Positions 20,584 to 33,172 of a stretch of DNA of 64,000 bases are shown here, in pieces. The stretch comes from Dermanyssus gallinae. Taxonomy: Eukaryota; Arthropoda; Arachnida; Mesostigmata; Dermanyssidae. Within the stretch, counting starts at the first letter, position 1, and each line of letters opens with the position of its first letter. The translations under genes and the position numbers were made by a program. Under the pieces are notes generated by a model. The model did not search any database. It saw only the letters and a program-made list of their open reading frames with translations, and had not been told where the DNA came from. The DNA is taken from NCBI GenBank assembly GCA_003439945.1, contig QVRM01006427.1, forward strand, positions 62,001 to 126,000, written 5' to 3'.

Positions 20584-22451
20584 GGCTAGACTTTATGAGA
20601 TTGCGGTTAATAATGGACCTTTCTTTCACCGTCCCTCAGCGATGTCACCGCTAGCTTGCTCTCCGCATTGGCAAAGGTTGTAGACATCCTTCTTTGGGGC
20701 AAACCCCTTCCTTGCCTTCAACCGTTGACATTCGGCGCAAGACTATTTGCCCTTTAGAAAAAGGACGGATCGGTAGGTCCGATTGCCTTTTCGTCTACGC
20801 TACGCAGGCTTGCCGCGAAAATCGGGTGTAACCACAACAAGGCCGTTATTTCTAACGCAAGTGGTGCACATCAGTTGGGATATGCGACGCCGGGTGGGAC
20901 CGAGGTAGCCATTCATGCATTGCGTGCATTTCTCGATTGGCGCGAACTTTTAGTGGTTCTTGTGAAGCTCGGTTTTAAAAACGCTTTTAACAGTATGAGA
21001 CGCGATCATCTTATGAGGGTCGTTGCATCCCACGCCCCTCATCTATTGCACCACGTTGGGCTTGCATATCGGCATCCTTCCCACCTGGTCCTGCCTGAGC
21101 ATGTTATTTCGTCCGCCACCGGACTGCAGCAGGGAGACCCCTCAGCACCACCTCTGTTTTATCGGGGTATTGAGGATCTGGTAGATTCCTTCAAAAGTTC
21201 GCTGAACCTCTGGTACCTTGACAATGACCTACTAGCAGGAAACGTTTATACAGTAGCGGAGGACATTCGACGGGTCCTTAACTTTGATGTAATATCTGGG
21301 CTGAAGTTAAACCCTGCCAAATGTGAAGTATGCATTCTGGGCTCTACCGATGAGGCTTCCCTAGATATACAGTTACTCCGAGGTCTCCAGCCCGGCTGCA
21401 AGGTGACCGCCAAGAACGACCTGGAGCTACTAGGTGTACCACTTTGTCCCGAGGGGCTTACAGCAGCAATCGAGCGCTGGAGATTAAAGCTAGAAAATGC
21501 CGCCTTCCTCTTTTAGGAGCCCATCGGGGACTCGTTTCACTCAGGTCTTCTTTCTCGTCCTTGAGACTCATCCACCTTCTTCGAGGAGCTGACATATCCA
21601 ATCGGGTCGACGACTTGCAAGCGTTCAACGAGTTGACACTGTCTACCCTCGAGGCTCTGCTCAACACATCTCTACCATCTAACGCACGGCAACAGGCATT
21701 ACTGCCTATCTCTCAAGGAGGCCTCGGGGTTCCAAACTTGCAGACCTTGGCCGGTCCTGCCATAGTCTCATCCATGCTAAGCGCAGAAAACAGGACAACC
21801 CCCTTTTAGATACAGCAGAAGTTGGCCGGTTTAGAAGCCGCTTAGCCCAGCTTTAGGAGAACCTTGAGGCCGGTGCGGTGGCAGGCCTGACAACATACTA
21901 TCCTAACATGACTGGAGTGCCCCTTTGCACGCTGAAGTACAACCACGGCTCTTCAATTAAGCTGCTGACGACACGAAAAGAGCTCTCCTAAACGCCGTTT
22001 CCGCCAAGGACTCAGGCGCCTGGTTACACGGGCTTCCCAGTGCACCCATAGGCACCCTTCTTGATGACGAGACGATTTGCTTAGCAGTAGGCCTACGACT
22101 GGGGACAGCCCTGATTAGCCCCCATCGGTGTCAATGTGGTCACGCCGTCGACAAACTGGGACATTACGGCCTATCGTGTATCATCAGCGCCGGCCGACGC
22201 CCTCGACATGCCGCTATCAATGAGAACTTCAGCAGAGCCCTTAGGTCATGCGGTCGTATTCCCACGAATTTTGGCCACTTGCGTTTGAGACCTTGGGTGC
22301 TCCTGGTAATTGGACTAGACAGCTGATCCGCAAAGTCGGCACTTTATTAGATAAGTCAACCGGTGATAGCAGATCGTTGTCATTTTTCAACAACGTCTGG
22401 ATCTCGACATACAACGTGGAAACGCGGCCGCCGTTCGGGGCACACCTCTAA

Positions 22452-22585
22452 AGTGGTCTCGGCCTAGCCTAGACGAGGCGGACACGTGATAGTCACAATA
22501 CATACCCGCTAGACACACTGGTTAATATTTGTAATATGTGTCCCACGAACATAATGTAATATACGAAAAATAAAGATCTAAAAAG
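22452..22585 (+). repeat. LINE-C 3' UTR
   Basis: AT-rich tail after the ORF2 stop, with AATAAA at about 22,567 followed by an A-rich end. The exact terminus is not fixed. Confidence 0.45.
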
Positions 22586-23119
22586 TACGTCACTCAAACT
22601 GTAGACAGTGAACAAAAATTAACACTATCCATAAACACTAAGAAAATAGTTATTTCACCATTCTCACTTATAAAAGCACTTTATTATTGTCTGGTATGTC
22701 AAAACTGCCACGGCTCCGATTCGTGAAACTCGCAATGGTTTTCTCTCGCGTTATATTTTCAAAAAAAGCAAGAGAAAATCGCATGGCGCGAAGTCGGGTG
22801 AGTAAGGGTGTGACTTCAAATGCGGCGAGAAGAGCCTGCCTCTGTGTTTACACCCCTGTACTACTGGCTCGTTGTCGTGTTATACGAACCATCGTCTAGA
22901 AAGTTCTTGACAGCTCTGCCTGGTGAGCGCAGTGAATTTTCTTGGCAGGCATTCTGTAGTATACTAATCGCCCGTTACATATGGAGGTAATGATAGTGAA
23001 TGTCTGAACATATCATTAACCTGTATAAGCATATATGAACATACGTGATGTCATATCGTATGCGTACGTTTCAACAAAAGGGTTGGTTCTGTTTGAGCGT
23101 TGCCCGTTTTAACAACTGG
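22586..23119. other. intergenic, nothing firm
   Basis: A 70-codon plus-strand frame at 22,687-22,899 shows no recognised domain. Confidence 0.5.
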
Positions 23120-25180
23120 CGAGGCGATCATGTGCCGCACTATAACAATTGTCAGCGTATGCCGGTCCCACGGAATACACAAGGCTGCGAGCCTGCCTGT
23201 TTAGGGAAATCTACAGAAACAAGGAACGCTTCTGGAGAACCTTTCTCGAAGGGCTAGAGGACGACCCCTGGGGTCGCCAGTGTAATATGGGGCAAGGCTG
23301 TCCCGCCTTCAAACGAAGGGTGGAGCTTACGCCGGAGAAATCCCGGGAAGCAGTCACGGCACTTTTGCCGCGGCATCCGCTCTTCGACCGGACCCCGTAC
23401 AAAAAAACTACAGGGGAGCCTGACAACAGCATACTAAAGATAACCCCGCTCACAGGGGGAAACGCCTCAAGCCGGGAAAAGCACCGTGCCTGGACGGGAT
23501 CCCCGTCTTCGCGGTTAAGCTTCTTCTGAAGGAATACCCAGAAGCGGTGGCCGGTCCGGCGAATGAGATGCTTCAGAAGGGCTTCTTTCCTACCGCGGAC
23601 CTCGTGCTAACACATAGGGGCCCGGCTCATACCGGCCCATATGCCTGCTCGGCTCCCTGGCCATGGCCTTCGAGTCCATCTTTTGAGGCACGACTTCGAG
23701 AGTTCGCGGAAGAGAACAGCCTTCTTTTCGAGACCCAATATGGGCCTCGAAAATGTCGTTCCACTATTGCAGCCATAAAGACGATCCAGGTAAGGGCCGA
23801 ATACATTCGCGACTCTTCGCCCGGATGCCGAGACCTATTTTTAGCAATACTACTGGACGCGAGGAACACTTTTAGTAGCCTTCCGTGGTGAGTCACCCTC
23901 GAGCCATTCCACAGGAAATGGGCGTCCTTTTACTAGAGACAGATTTTATCAAACTACCTACATGACCTACATTCATTGACATGACCAGATTTTTAATATG
24001 ACCGCAGGGGTGCCGCAGGGTTCAGTACTAGGCCCCCTGCTATAGAACATTGCGTATGACGACGTGCTGCGGTTAGGGGATCTTCCACCCGGGGTCGAAT
24101 TCCTCGTCTGCGCTGACGACCTGGTCCTTACCGTCCAGGCCCGGACAATAAGCCAGCTTGAGACGCGTGCAAACGAAGCCCGTCTTCGATGTTGCGCACT
24201 GGACGCAAAGGACGGGGCCTACCCTAGCCCCCGCTAAAAGTGAAGCGATTCTCTTGGTGGGTCGGAAGGGCTTGCCCCCGCCCCACCTTGTCCTGGAGAA
24301 CCAGGACAAGGTGGGGCGTGGCCAGTCAATATTACAAAGTACCTCGGGGTCTTCCTGGACCGGGGCCTCCGGGGTACTGAGTACCAACGGCGGGCGCCGA
24401 AGATCGCCAATAGTTTCGCGGCCTCGTGCCAAACACCTACGGCCCTAAACAAACAAGAAGAATGATTATTATTTCCCTAGCTAAGTCAGTCGCCCTATAC
24501 GAGGCTCCGGCCTGCCCCACCAACGCTCTGAAGACCAAAGCAAACAGAGCAACGGGTCGGAGCCCTTAGAGTCGCTATGGCGTACCGCACGGTTGGCACA
24601 ACGGCGGCGCTCGTGCGCGCAGGCACTATTCCATGGGACCTGAAGGCAGAAGAGCGCCGCCACCTGTGGGGGACCAGAGCCTTAAGAAGAAAGAGGCGCG
24701 ACAACATACATTGCAGCTATGGCAGGGGGAGTGGGATGGTCTGGCGGAGGGGGACTCAGGTGCCTTCGCAAGCTGGTCCCTAACATCAAGGACTAGCCGG
24801 ACCGGCTCGGTGGAGAGCTCACCTTCCACACCACTCAGATTTTGACGAGGCACGACAACTTTCAGTCTTACCTATTCAGAACCGGGAACGCCCCCTAGCC
24901 CCATGTCGGTCGACTGCGGCGGTGGACTCGAGGACTCGTGTCCTGCATGGGTGGAACAGCGTCAACCCTTAAGGACTCTGATGAACACGCACATTTTTAA
25001 CCTACGCGACATCGTTCTGAAGATGACGGAATCCCTGGAACACTAGACGGCAGCGGTTTTAAACAAGATTTCACAAGCTAAGACGGTGGCCAACAACCTG
25101 CGAACTCTTGCTCCTGCTTGCGAATCCCGGGGACAGTTTTTGTCAGGAGTGAGAAGACTCGTCCCTTTAGAATGTTTGAT
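23120..25180 (+). pseudogene. R1-like LINE relic, 5'-truncated ORF2
   Basis: The readable region starts in the linker between endonuclease and RT: FREIYRNKERFWRTFLEGLE followed by DDPWGRQ, a pattern typical of the R1 clade. RT segments follow in several frames: GKAPCLDGIPVFAVKLLL, FETQYGPRKCRSTIAAIK, motif A LDARNTFSSLPW, GVPQGSVLGPLL and motif C CADDLVLT. Downstream are KYLGVFLDRGLRGTEYQRRA and VGALRVAMAYRTVGTTAALV. A TAG follows GPLL, and at least four frameshifts are needed. Codons are GC-rich, unlike LINE-A. The catalytic Asp positions are kept. The endonuclease and ORF1 are absent. Confidence 0.75.
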
Positions 25181-26175
25181 GCATGCCTAAGTAGTTCCCA
25201 GTCAGTTGGGAGACGGGGACATGACTAGTTTTAGTGGGTTGGAGCCCCACACAACCGGCTCACACTTGCAGGGACCAAGCGAGCAATCGTTTAGCGCAAT
25301 GTTCGAAGGGTTCCACGATCGCCTAACGTTTTTTAACGCCGCTAAAACTTCTTTAAAACTTTTAAAGAAGTTTACGTAAGCTAAAGAAAAACACTTGAAT
25401 GGCCATTGGCTAAAAACAGAGTTGTTTTATTTCTGTAATTGTATCGTATTTCTGGTTATAGTCTTGCCCTGTTTCAGGCTTACCAACAACATAAGGCGGT
25501 GTTTGTCTCAGATCACCACCCTCGGTTTGTGTGTCGTTACTTACAGCAGTCGTTTCGTCGTAGCGGTTTGAGTCGAAATTTTCACGTTACGTTTCACGTC
25601 GTGTGGTGTCCGTGTTGACTGAGAACGGCATCACTCACTCTGTCCACCTCACTTGTGTGCCTGTACTCATGTGTGCGTGTACGTATGTATGTAGCGTGCA
25701 CATGTGTACGTCTGTATATGTGTATGCACGTATGTACGTATATATGCACGTATATAGATGTATGAATGTGTCTGTATACATGTGTCCAGGTAAACTGATG
25801 TGTATTATCCTCATTATCATCATCATCATCAATGTCAACAGTACCAAACATAGCCGCACCCTGTTCGTGCGTTCGCGTTCTATATGATGCTTTATTACAA
25901 GTATACAGATGGTGATTCTGGTTGGTTCCCCTTGGCCTCCGAGCCGTGTCGTTCACGCGGTCTTCTTCTTCCTCCACAAAGCAAGATTCTTCTGAAAGAT
26001 ATTCCTGCAGCGATGGCTGAAGCGTTTAGCGTTACATAATCGGCAATCGGCTATTCGGGGCGGCGACATAATCGGTGCATGCGTTCTTCGCCTCGGCAAT
26101 GCGTCGACGATGGTGGGTGGCGATATTTATGCCGATGACGAGCTTGGTTGTTCACCACGCCACGCCCATCATCTG
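25181..26175. other. intergenic DNA with (TGTA/CGTA)n microsatellite
   Basis: 25,675-25,790 is an imperfect alternating purine-pyrimidine tract of TGTA, CGTA and TATG units. A short CAT run lies at 25,816-25,832. No gene was recognised. Confidence 0.6.
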
Positions 26176-26236
26176 TATGATCATCATCACCATCATCATC
26201 ATCATCATCATTATCATCATCATCGCCACCATCATT
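26176..26236. repeat. (CAT)n trinucleotide array
   Basis: Some 20 imperfect CAT/CAC units. Read on the minus strand they give an Asp-rich frame, which I do not take as coding. Confidence 0.95.
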
Positions 26237-26786
26237 GTCGTCCTCATGAATGATTATGCTACTATGTGAATTGGCGCATGCTCTCCCCTCTCTAAAGGCA
26301 CAATAAATCAACCTAAGCGACGCATACGACGCATTCAACGAGATCAAGGTTCAATAATACAACAATCTGTTCTGCAATCTCGTTAGACAAGTTTTTACAA
26401 GCGGTCTCTATCGGCCTCAATGTCGATTCCTACTTCGACATTAAAGTAAGAAGAATCTTCTCTCTGTTTTCTATCTGTCTGTATCGACCTGCTGCGTATT
26501 TATATTTCTGGAAATCGGTATTGTTTTTTGCGCGAAACCAACATGCGTCGCAAAAGCATAACTTTACAGATATGAACTGTATCATCTACGCAAATCTTTT
26601 TCCCTCTCTGACCCTCTTGTTCGTCTTTTTCAAATCGCACACATCGTTGTTGGTAGCAGAAGGAAAACGCCGTGTAACGTTGATTGTACAAACTAAGCAT
26701 GTTTCGAAGTAAAAAAGTGCACACTGTTTTCGGTTTCACGCTTCTACTGCCGCCGCGTCTATGTATCTCTCTTTATGGCGGTACCC

Positions 26787-28729
<1,943 letters not shown>

Positions 28730-28732
28730 ATA

Positions 28733-28768
<36 letters not shown>

Positions 28769-28795
28769 CACACATATATATATATATATATATAT
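28730..28795. repeat. (TA)n microsatellite
   Basis: A 66-bp TA array with CA interruptions. Confidence 0.97.
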
Positions 28796-29569
28796 GAGAT
28801 GTTATAGCATGACGCTACTGCCTGTTATGTTAACAACGGCAGTGTATACTTTGTGACGCGCATGTAAGCTAACTTTGAAGAGGCTCCATCGCACACGGCA
28901 CACCGCATGCAGCGAAGGCAGCCCGCTGGACAGAGTCAATTTATGACTCATGTGTGACAACTATCGTTCGTCGGGGGGTCGTCATATCAGTTGCTGTATC
29001 CACTCGATTTGTGTGGGTGTTGTCTCAGTGACCACCTGTGGTTGGTTGGCGTGCGCTGCCGAGAGACCGCGTCCCGTCACGGGTCTTTGCCGGAGGAGAC
29101 GCCTTCGTCTTCGTCTTCACCTGGTGTATCTATATGCGCGCGAACCTATGCGGCGTGTCACGCAGCGCAAATCGCTGCATCGTCTGCGTGAGATCGTCCA
29201 GCTACTAACGGTAGTTAGCCGTACCGTTTTAACAGTAGTGTGTGGTAGCATCGGCGTAGTAGAAAGCACCGCAGGCAATTAGAAATCATCGTTAGAGAAC
29301 CACCGCTTGGTGCCGCTTTTCTGCTGAGGCTACGACTTCACTCTAGAAAAATAGGCCAGCACAACAGCAGCAGCAGCTGCGTGTGTTTTTCTCTCCACAA
29401 CAGCAACCACAGCAGCAACAGCGGCAGCAACAACAACAACAAGCATGCATGCATGTTGGACGTATAAGATAAACGGTGTAGTACGCTAAGTGGATAACAA
29501 TCCTCATTGAGTTCTTCTGTTGAAAGCCGCTCCGTTGCCCTAATCCCCTCTCTCTCCCCCCCTATCTCG

Positions 29570-29621
<52 letters not shown>

Positions 29622-31594
29622 CTTTAGTCTGGCTTCTCTCCAGGCGAGTGCCTCGACCCGACTGACGATATAACCGAATTCACACGTCTCTCCTGCGTTC
29701 ATTTTCGGTCAGTGTCGGCGCTCACCGTACTGAGTCCGCAGTTTCCCAACTTCCCCTTCACGCCACCTCCACGCGTTTGTTTTTCTCCTTAGACGGGGCG
29801 TATTTTCACACACCAGCCGTCCTTCTACTCACTTCACTATTGTCGCTATGGAGATGAGGCTGTCGTCATGATACGACGCAATTTTGTACGTTGCAGTTGT
29901 AGTGTGACCTAAGTTACTTTCCTCTCTCTCTCTTTCTCTCTCTCGCCTTCTTCTGCTTCTCTACGCTCTACGATACGTTGCTGTTACGCTGCCCCGTCGA
30001 ATCATCAAATACTCCGTTTTGTGGCATTTACACATGGCACTGTAGTTTATCATGATATATACACATATCTATCAAGGTAGCTTACAGAGACGGACTGTTA
30101 TCGCGTCGTGAAAGGCATATATACATACAGGGGTAATAAGCACCATCGGCAGATCGTTACGTCAGACCCATGTGTCGAGCACTCAATAGGCGATGTTGAA
30201 GGCGAACTACAGAGGAACAAGGCTTGAGCGGGCCTGGAGAGGAGGGCCGGCATTGAACTGGCTTGGAACATGACTGGCAAATGAAATTTGCGATGCGTGT
30301 CCCGTATGCGCGGAATTGGCACAGAAAGCGCACGGTGGGGCGTCGATAATGTCATGTCAAGAATCAGCATCGTCGATTCACACCGAATGGCTCAGCAACA
30401 GTACTAGTGACGGGGTTGGCCGCAGAATTGCGGCGCTGCGGCGATGATGCGGCTTTTGAAAGCTGTCACGAAGGCGTCTCCGCAAACATTCGCGACGCAT
30501 CTAATCTCGCGATCTATACGCGTGCGTCTGTCTGTCTCTATGCTACGGCGGGCGGGTGACGTGTCGCAATGAGAACTTGCCTTAACGTCTACCCTAAGCG
30601 TATCTTCCAGCGAACGGAGCAGAGATGTCTTGTCATGCCGGAAGCTGTAAAACACGCAGCTCATTCTAAATGAGCCGCAAACAGATATACCAAGCCACGG
30701 CGATCGTCAAACGACCATAGATTTAAGTGCTTATGTTGCCAAAATGATAGGCAAATCAGTAGACGGGTCTGGTATAGTTGAGTACAAGCAGTCTACTAAA
30801 AAAAAATAGTATTTGATAAAATATGTCACTTAATCAGCTCGGTAAACGCGACCCGAGCTTAGACAGATTCAATGCAGCCTCCTGCAATTGCTGTTCGACA
30901 GTTAAAAATAAAAGTCTACACTACACGAGGGTCTTCTGAGGACGCTTTGCGGAACTTGTTGCGAACAAAATGAATGAACATTTTAAGCCATCACATGTCG
31001 TGCAGCTTACTCACGACTTGACGACTCAACGTCAATGAAAAACTAAACATTCTACCGTTCTGCAATCGACAGCTTTGATGCACGACGGCTGGCTTCCAAA
31101 GCAGTATCTTTTTTCGTGTGTCGTACTTAATTGCCGAACACGTTAACCACTCGTGACCTGTTCTTTTTTGCTCTCGCAGTTTTGCCTAGTTCTCGTTGAT
31201 TCTCTTAGTCCTTTAATTCTTCAGCGCCCTTTCGCTGAGGCATCTGCGTCCCACAATGTACCCCATCTCTACAAAATGACAGCCCATCTTTATACAATGA
31301 CATCCTCGCTCCAGGAGCACCTCATTCTTACCTGCGTAACCCTGACAATGTAACTGCGGTTGTGGCATTCTACAGCAAAAAGGAATTAACGCACGGCGAG
31401 ACGACGACACAGAGCAACAGAGTAGACGAGGGGCGGGCAAGTGGCCAGAAAAAAACAGAGGAAAGAGGCTAGAGAGCGAGAGAGAGAGAGAGGGGGGGAA
31501 AGAGAAAGAGAGAGAGAGGTAGAAAGGCAATGCTCAAGTAGATGGAAGAAATTGGCTAAAAAATGGCAACGGAGAAGTGCCTCAATTGAGATAT
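28796..31594. other. sequence downstream of the GPCR stop codon; no gene recognised
   Basis: The part nearest 31,594 is probably the receptor 3' UTR, but no polyadenylation signal was fixed. Simple repeats present are CAG/CAA at 29,360-29,445, (CT)n then (TA)n at 29,545-29,622, CT runs at 29,922-29,945 and (GA)n at 31,470-31,530. Confidence 0.5.
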
Positions 31595-32968
31595 CTACAT
31601 GCCGCTCTCCTTCGAGTTGTCGGGAAATGAGGATGTCGCGTGGAGGCGCGGCATTTCTATACAGCCTCGATCATCATCTTCATTGCTCCACATTCGATCG
31701 TTGAACGTTGGCAGTGACGCAACACGTGGCGGTAGCTCAGCGTAGCTGGGCGTGCCCGTCCGATTGGATGGCATCGGGGGTGGCGTTGTTCGACCGCATT
31801 TGGGGGGCGAAGGAGCAGCCTCAGGAGCAGCAGCAGGGGCGCCTCGTGAGGCCCTGGCTGTGACCGTGGCGCCCTTGGTGGCCGACGCCACCTTCGCGGG
31901 CGTCACGGCCGTCACAGCAGCTCCGTTGCAGGCGTTCGCCGTCGTGACGTAGCGGACGTTGTTCGCCCGGACCGCCGTCACGTAGACGGGGTATCGGCTG
32001 TAGCAACTGCTGCTGCTGCAGCTCTTCTGCAGCTGCGATGCTGCCGCCGCTGCCGTACAGCGATGCCCGCCAGTGCCGCCCGCACCGCCGCCGCCCGCAC
32101 CTCCCGCACCCTTCGCCGCTCCGCCCACGACGTAGGACGTCGAGTAGTTGCCGCTGCCCACGCTCATACAGCCACCATTACCATTGCCGGCGCCATTGCC
32201 TGCGCCACTTGTGCAGCCGGGCCCACCATTCGTCACGTAGCCACAACCCGATGTCACGCTCTCGGTCAGGATCTGCCGGCACGCGTACACGGGACAGCAA
32301 AGCGCCGACCGAATCGGCGATGACGTCGACGACAACGACGAAAACGAGCGATTCTTCATGCCGCTGCTCGCCAGCGTGCTACTGCCAGCAGCCAGGCTAT
32401 TGTTGCTGAGCCCAACGGGGGCGGCTCCGCCCCCGCCACCCGTACTACTGGCGCTATAGTTAGCTTTGCTGCTGCTGTTGTTGTCGTCGTCGTCGTTGTT
32501 GTGCGAGTGCGAGTTGTGAGGATTGGGGTGGTGATGCTGATGGCGCTGGTGGTGGTGCTGGTGGCGACTGAGGTGGTTGGCCTGATGATGAGGATGATGA
32601 TGATTGTTGTGATGGCTTGAAGTGTTGTTGTTGTTGTTGTTGTAGTTGTTGTTCGACGGCTTGATGTGGAGATTCTCGGCACCGCAGAACGGGTCGTCCT
32701 CGGCATGTGCATTGAACAGACAGCAGCAGAGGGCGGTGCGCACGATTCGCCGAAAACCGTTGCGGAAGCGCGTGCTCATAGCCACATAGATGAACGGGTT
32801 CACGCACGAGTTGATGAACGCGCACAGATTGATCAACAGCATCGTGGTAAAGTAGTTGTGGTTCTGCATGTAGTTGGCGCCGGGGAACTGCGTAGCCAGC
32901 GAGACGAGAAAGTATGGCGTCCAGGACACGCCGAACGCGATAGCAACGATCATCACCATCTTGGCAAT
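31595..32968 (-). CDS. GPCR exon 'C': TM6, TM7 and long low-complexity C-tail (last coding exon)
   Basis: The exon starts after a CAG acceptor at 32,969-32,971, preceded by a CT-rich CCCACTGTTTCTGCCGCAG. It is 458 codons including the TAG at 31,595-31,597 and starts in phase 0. Residues 1-25 are TM6 (IAKMVMIVAIAFGVSWTPYF), with SWTP in place of the usual CWxP. TM7 has NSCVNPFIY (residues 53-61), the NPxxY motif. Helix 8 (STRFRNGFRRI) leads to CCC at 81-83, possible palmitoylation sites. The remaining 370 or so residues are Asn/His-rich (polyH-N block at plus 32,480-32,640), then Gly-rich, then Ala/Pro/Thr-rich. Such a tail is unusually long for the family. The NPxxY, helix 8 and TM6 patterns mark a class A peptide-type receptor; the ligand is unknown. 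Confidence 0.88.
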   Translation of the reverse strand: MAKMVMIVAIAFGVSWTPYFLVSLATQFPGANYMQNHNYFTTMLLINLCAFINSCVNPFIYVAMSTRFRNGFRRIVRTALCCCLFNAHAEDDPFCGAENLHIKPSNNNYNNNNNNTSSHHNNHHHPHHQANHLSRHQHHHQRHQHHHPNPHNSHSHNNDDDDNNSSSKANYSASSTGGGGGAAPVGLSNNSLAAGSSTLASSGMKNRSFSSLSSTSSPIRSALCCPVYACRQILTESVTSGCGYVTNGGPGCTSGAGNGAGNGNGGCMSVGSGNYSTSYVVGGAAKGAGGAGGGGAGGTGGHRCTAAAAASQLQKSCSSSSCYSRYPVYVTAVRANNVRYVTTANACNGAAVTAVTPAKVASATKGATVTARASRGAPAAAPEAAPSPPKCGRTTPPPMPSNRTGTPSYAELPPRVASLPTFNDRMWSNEDDDRGCIEMPRLHATSSFPDNSKESGM

Positions 32969-33000
32969 CTGCGGCAGAAACAGTGGGTCGTCAGAAGGGG

Positions 33001-33113
33001 CAACATCAACCATAACAACGACAACAACAACAACGGCAACAACATCAACAACATCAGCAGCAGCAACAACAACAGCAACAGCAGCAGCAGCAGCAACAAT
33101 AACAACGACAACG

Positions 33114-33150
<37 letters not shown>

Positions 33151-33172
33151 CGGCAACAACAACAGATAATAA
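33001..33172. repeat. (CAA/CAG)n array just upstream of GPCR exon C
   Basis: About 170 bp of CAA, CAG, CGA and CAT triplets on the plus strand. In the receptor pre-mRNA this reads (UUG/CUG)n, ending 32 nt before the exon C acceptor. Confidence 0.95.

Larger units (their letters stand above)
19642..22451 (+). pseudogene. LINE-C ORF2: CPLC zinc finger, R2-like RT and endonuclease-like C-terminus, decayed
   Basis: The ATG at 19,642-19,644 overlaps the ORF1 TGA. In frame, after one TAA, comes KCPLCDGRYTRRGFARPIS with KH beyond it, resembling the N-terminal CCHH finger of R2-type LINEs. At 19,824-20,330 lies WYGLFSFAPVVLRLPRA and KLSEGDVSGAARL. SINE-A copy 3 interrupts after that. RT resumes at about 20,640: KKDGSVGPIAFSSTLRRL, VKLGFKNAFNSMRRD, GLQQGDPSAPPLF and WYLDNDLLAG. 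The catalytic Asp of motif A is Gly, and the second Asp of motif C is Asn, so it is enzymatically dead. The C-terminal CQCG...HYGLSC...RH cluster at 22,130-22,220 matches the fragment at window position 1. The RPD segment is deleted, and the final block (FWPLAFETLG to PPFGAHL) ends at 22,451. Confidence 0.75.

Noticed and set aside
25594..25977. 127-codon minus-strand frame with Asp and His/Thr/Tyr runs
   Set aside because: Most of it translates the (TGTA/CGTA)n and (CAT)n microsatellites.
29579..29622. CT-rich then TA tract as a core promoter
   Set aside because: It is a compound microsatellite with no initiator or gene at a sensible distance.
31752..32409. Plus-strand and alternative minus-strand frames of 60-123 codons inside GPCR exon C
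   Set aside because: They arise from the GC-rich low-complexity tail; the receptor frame is continuous with TM6 and TM7.
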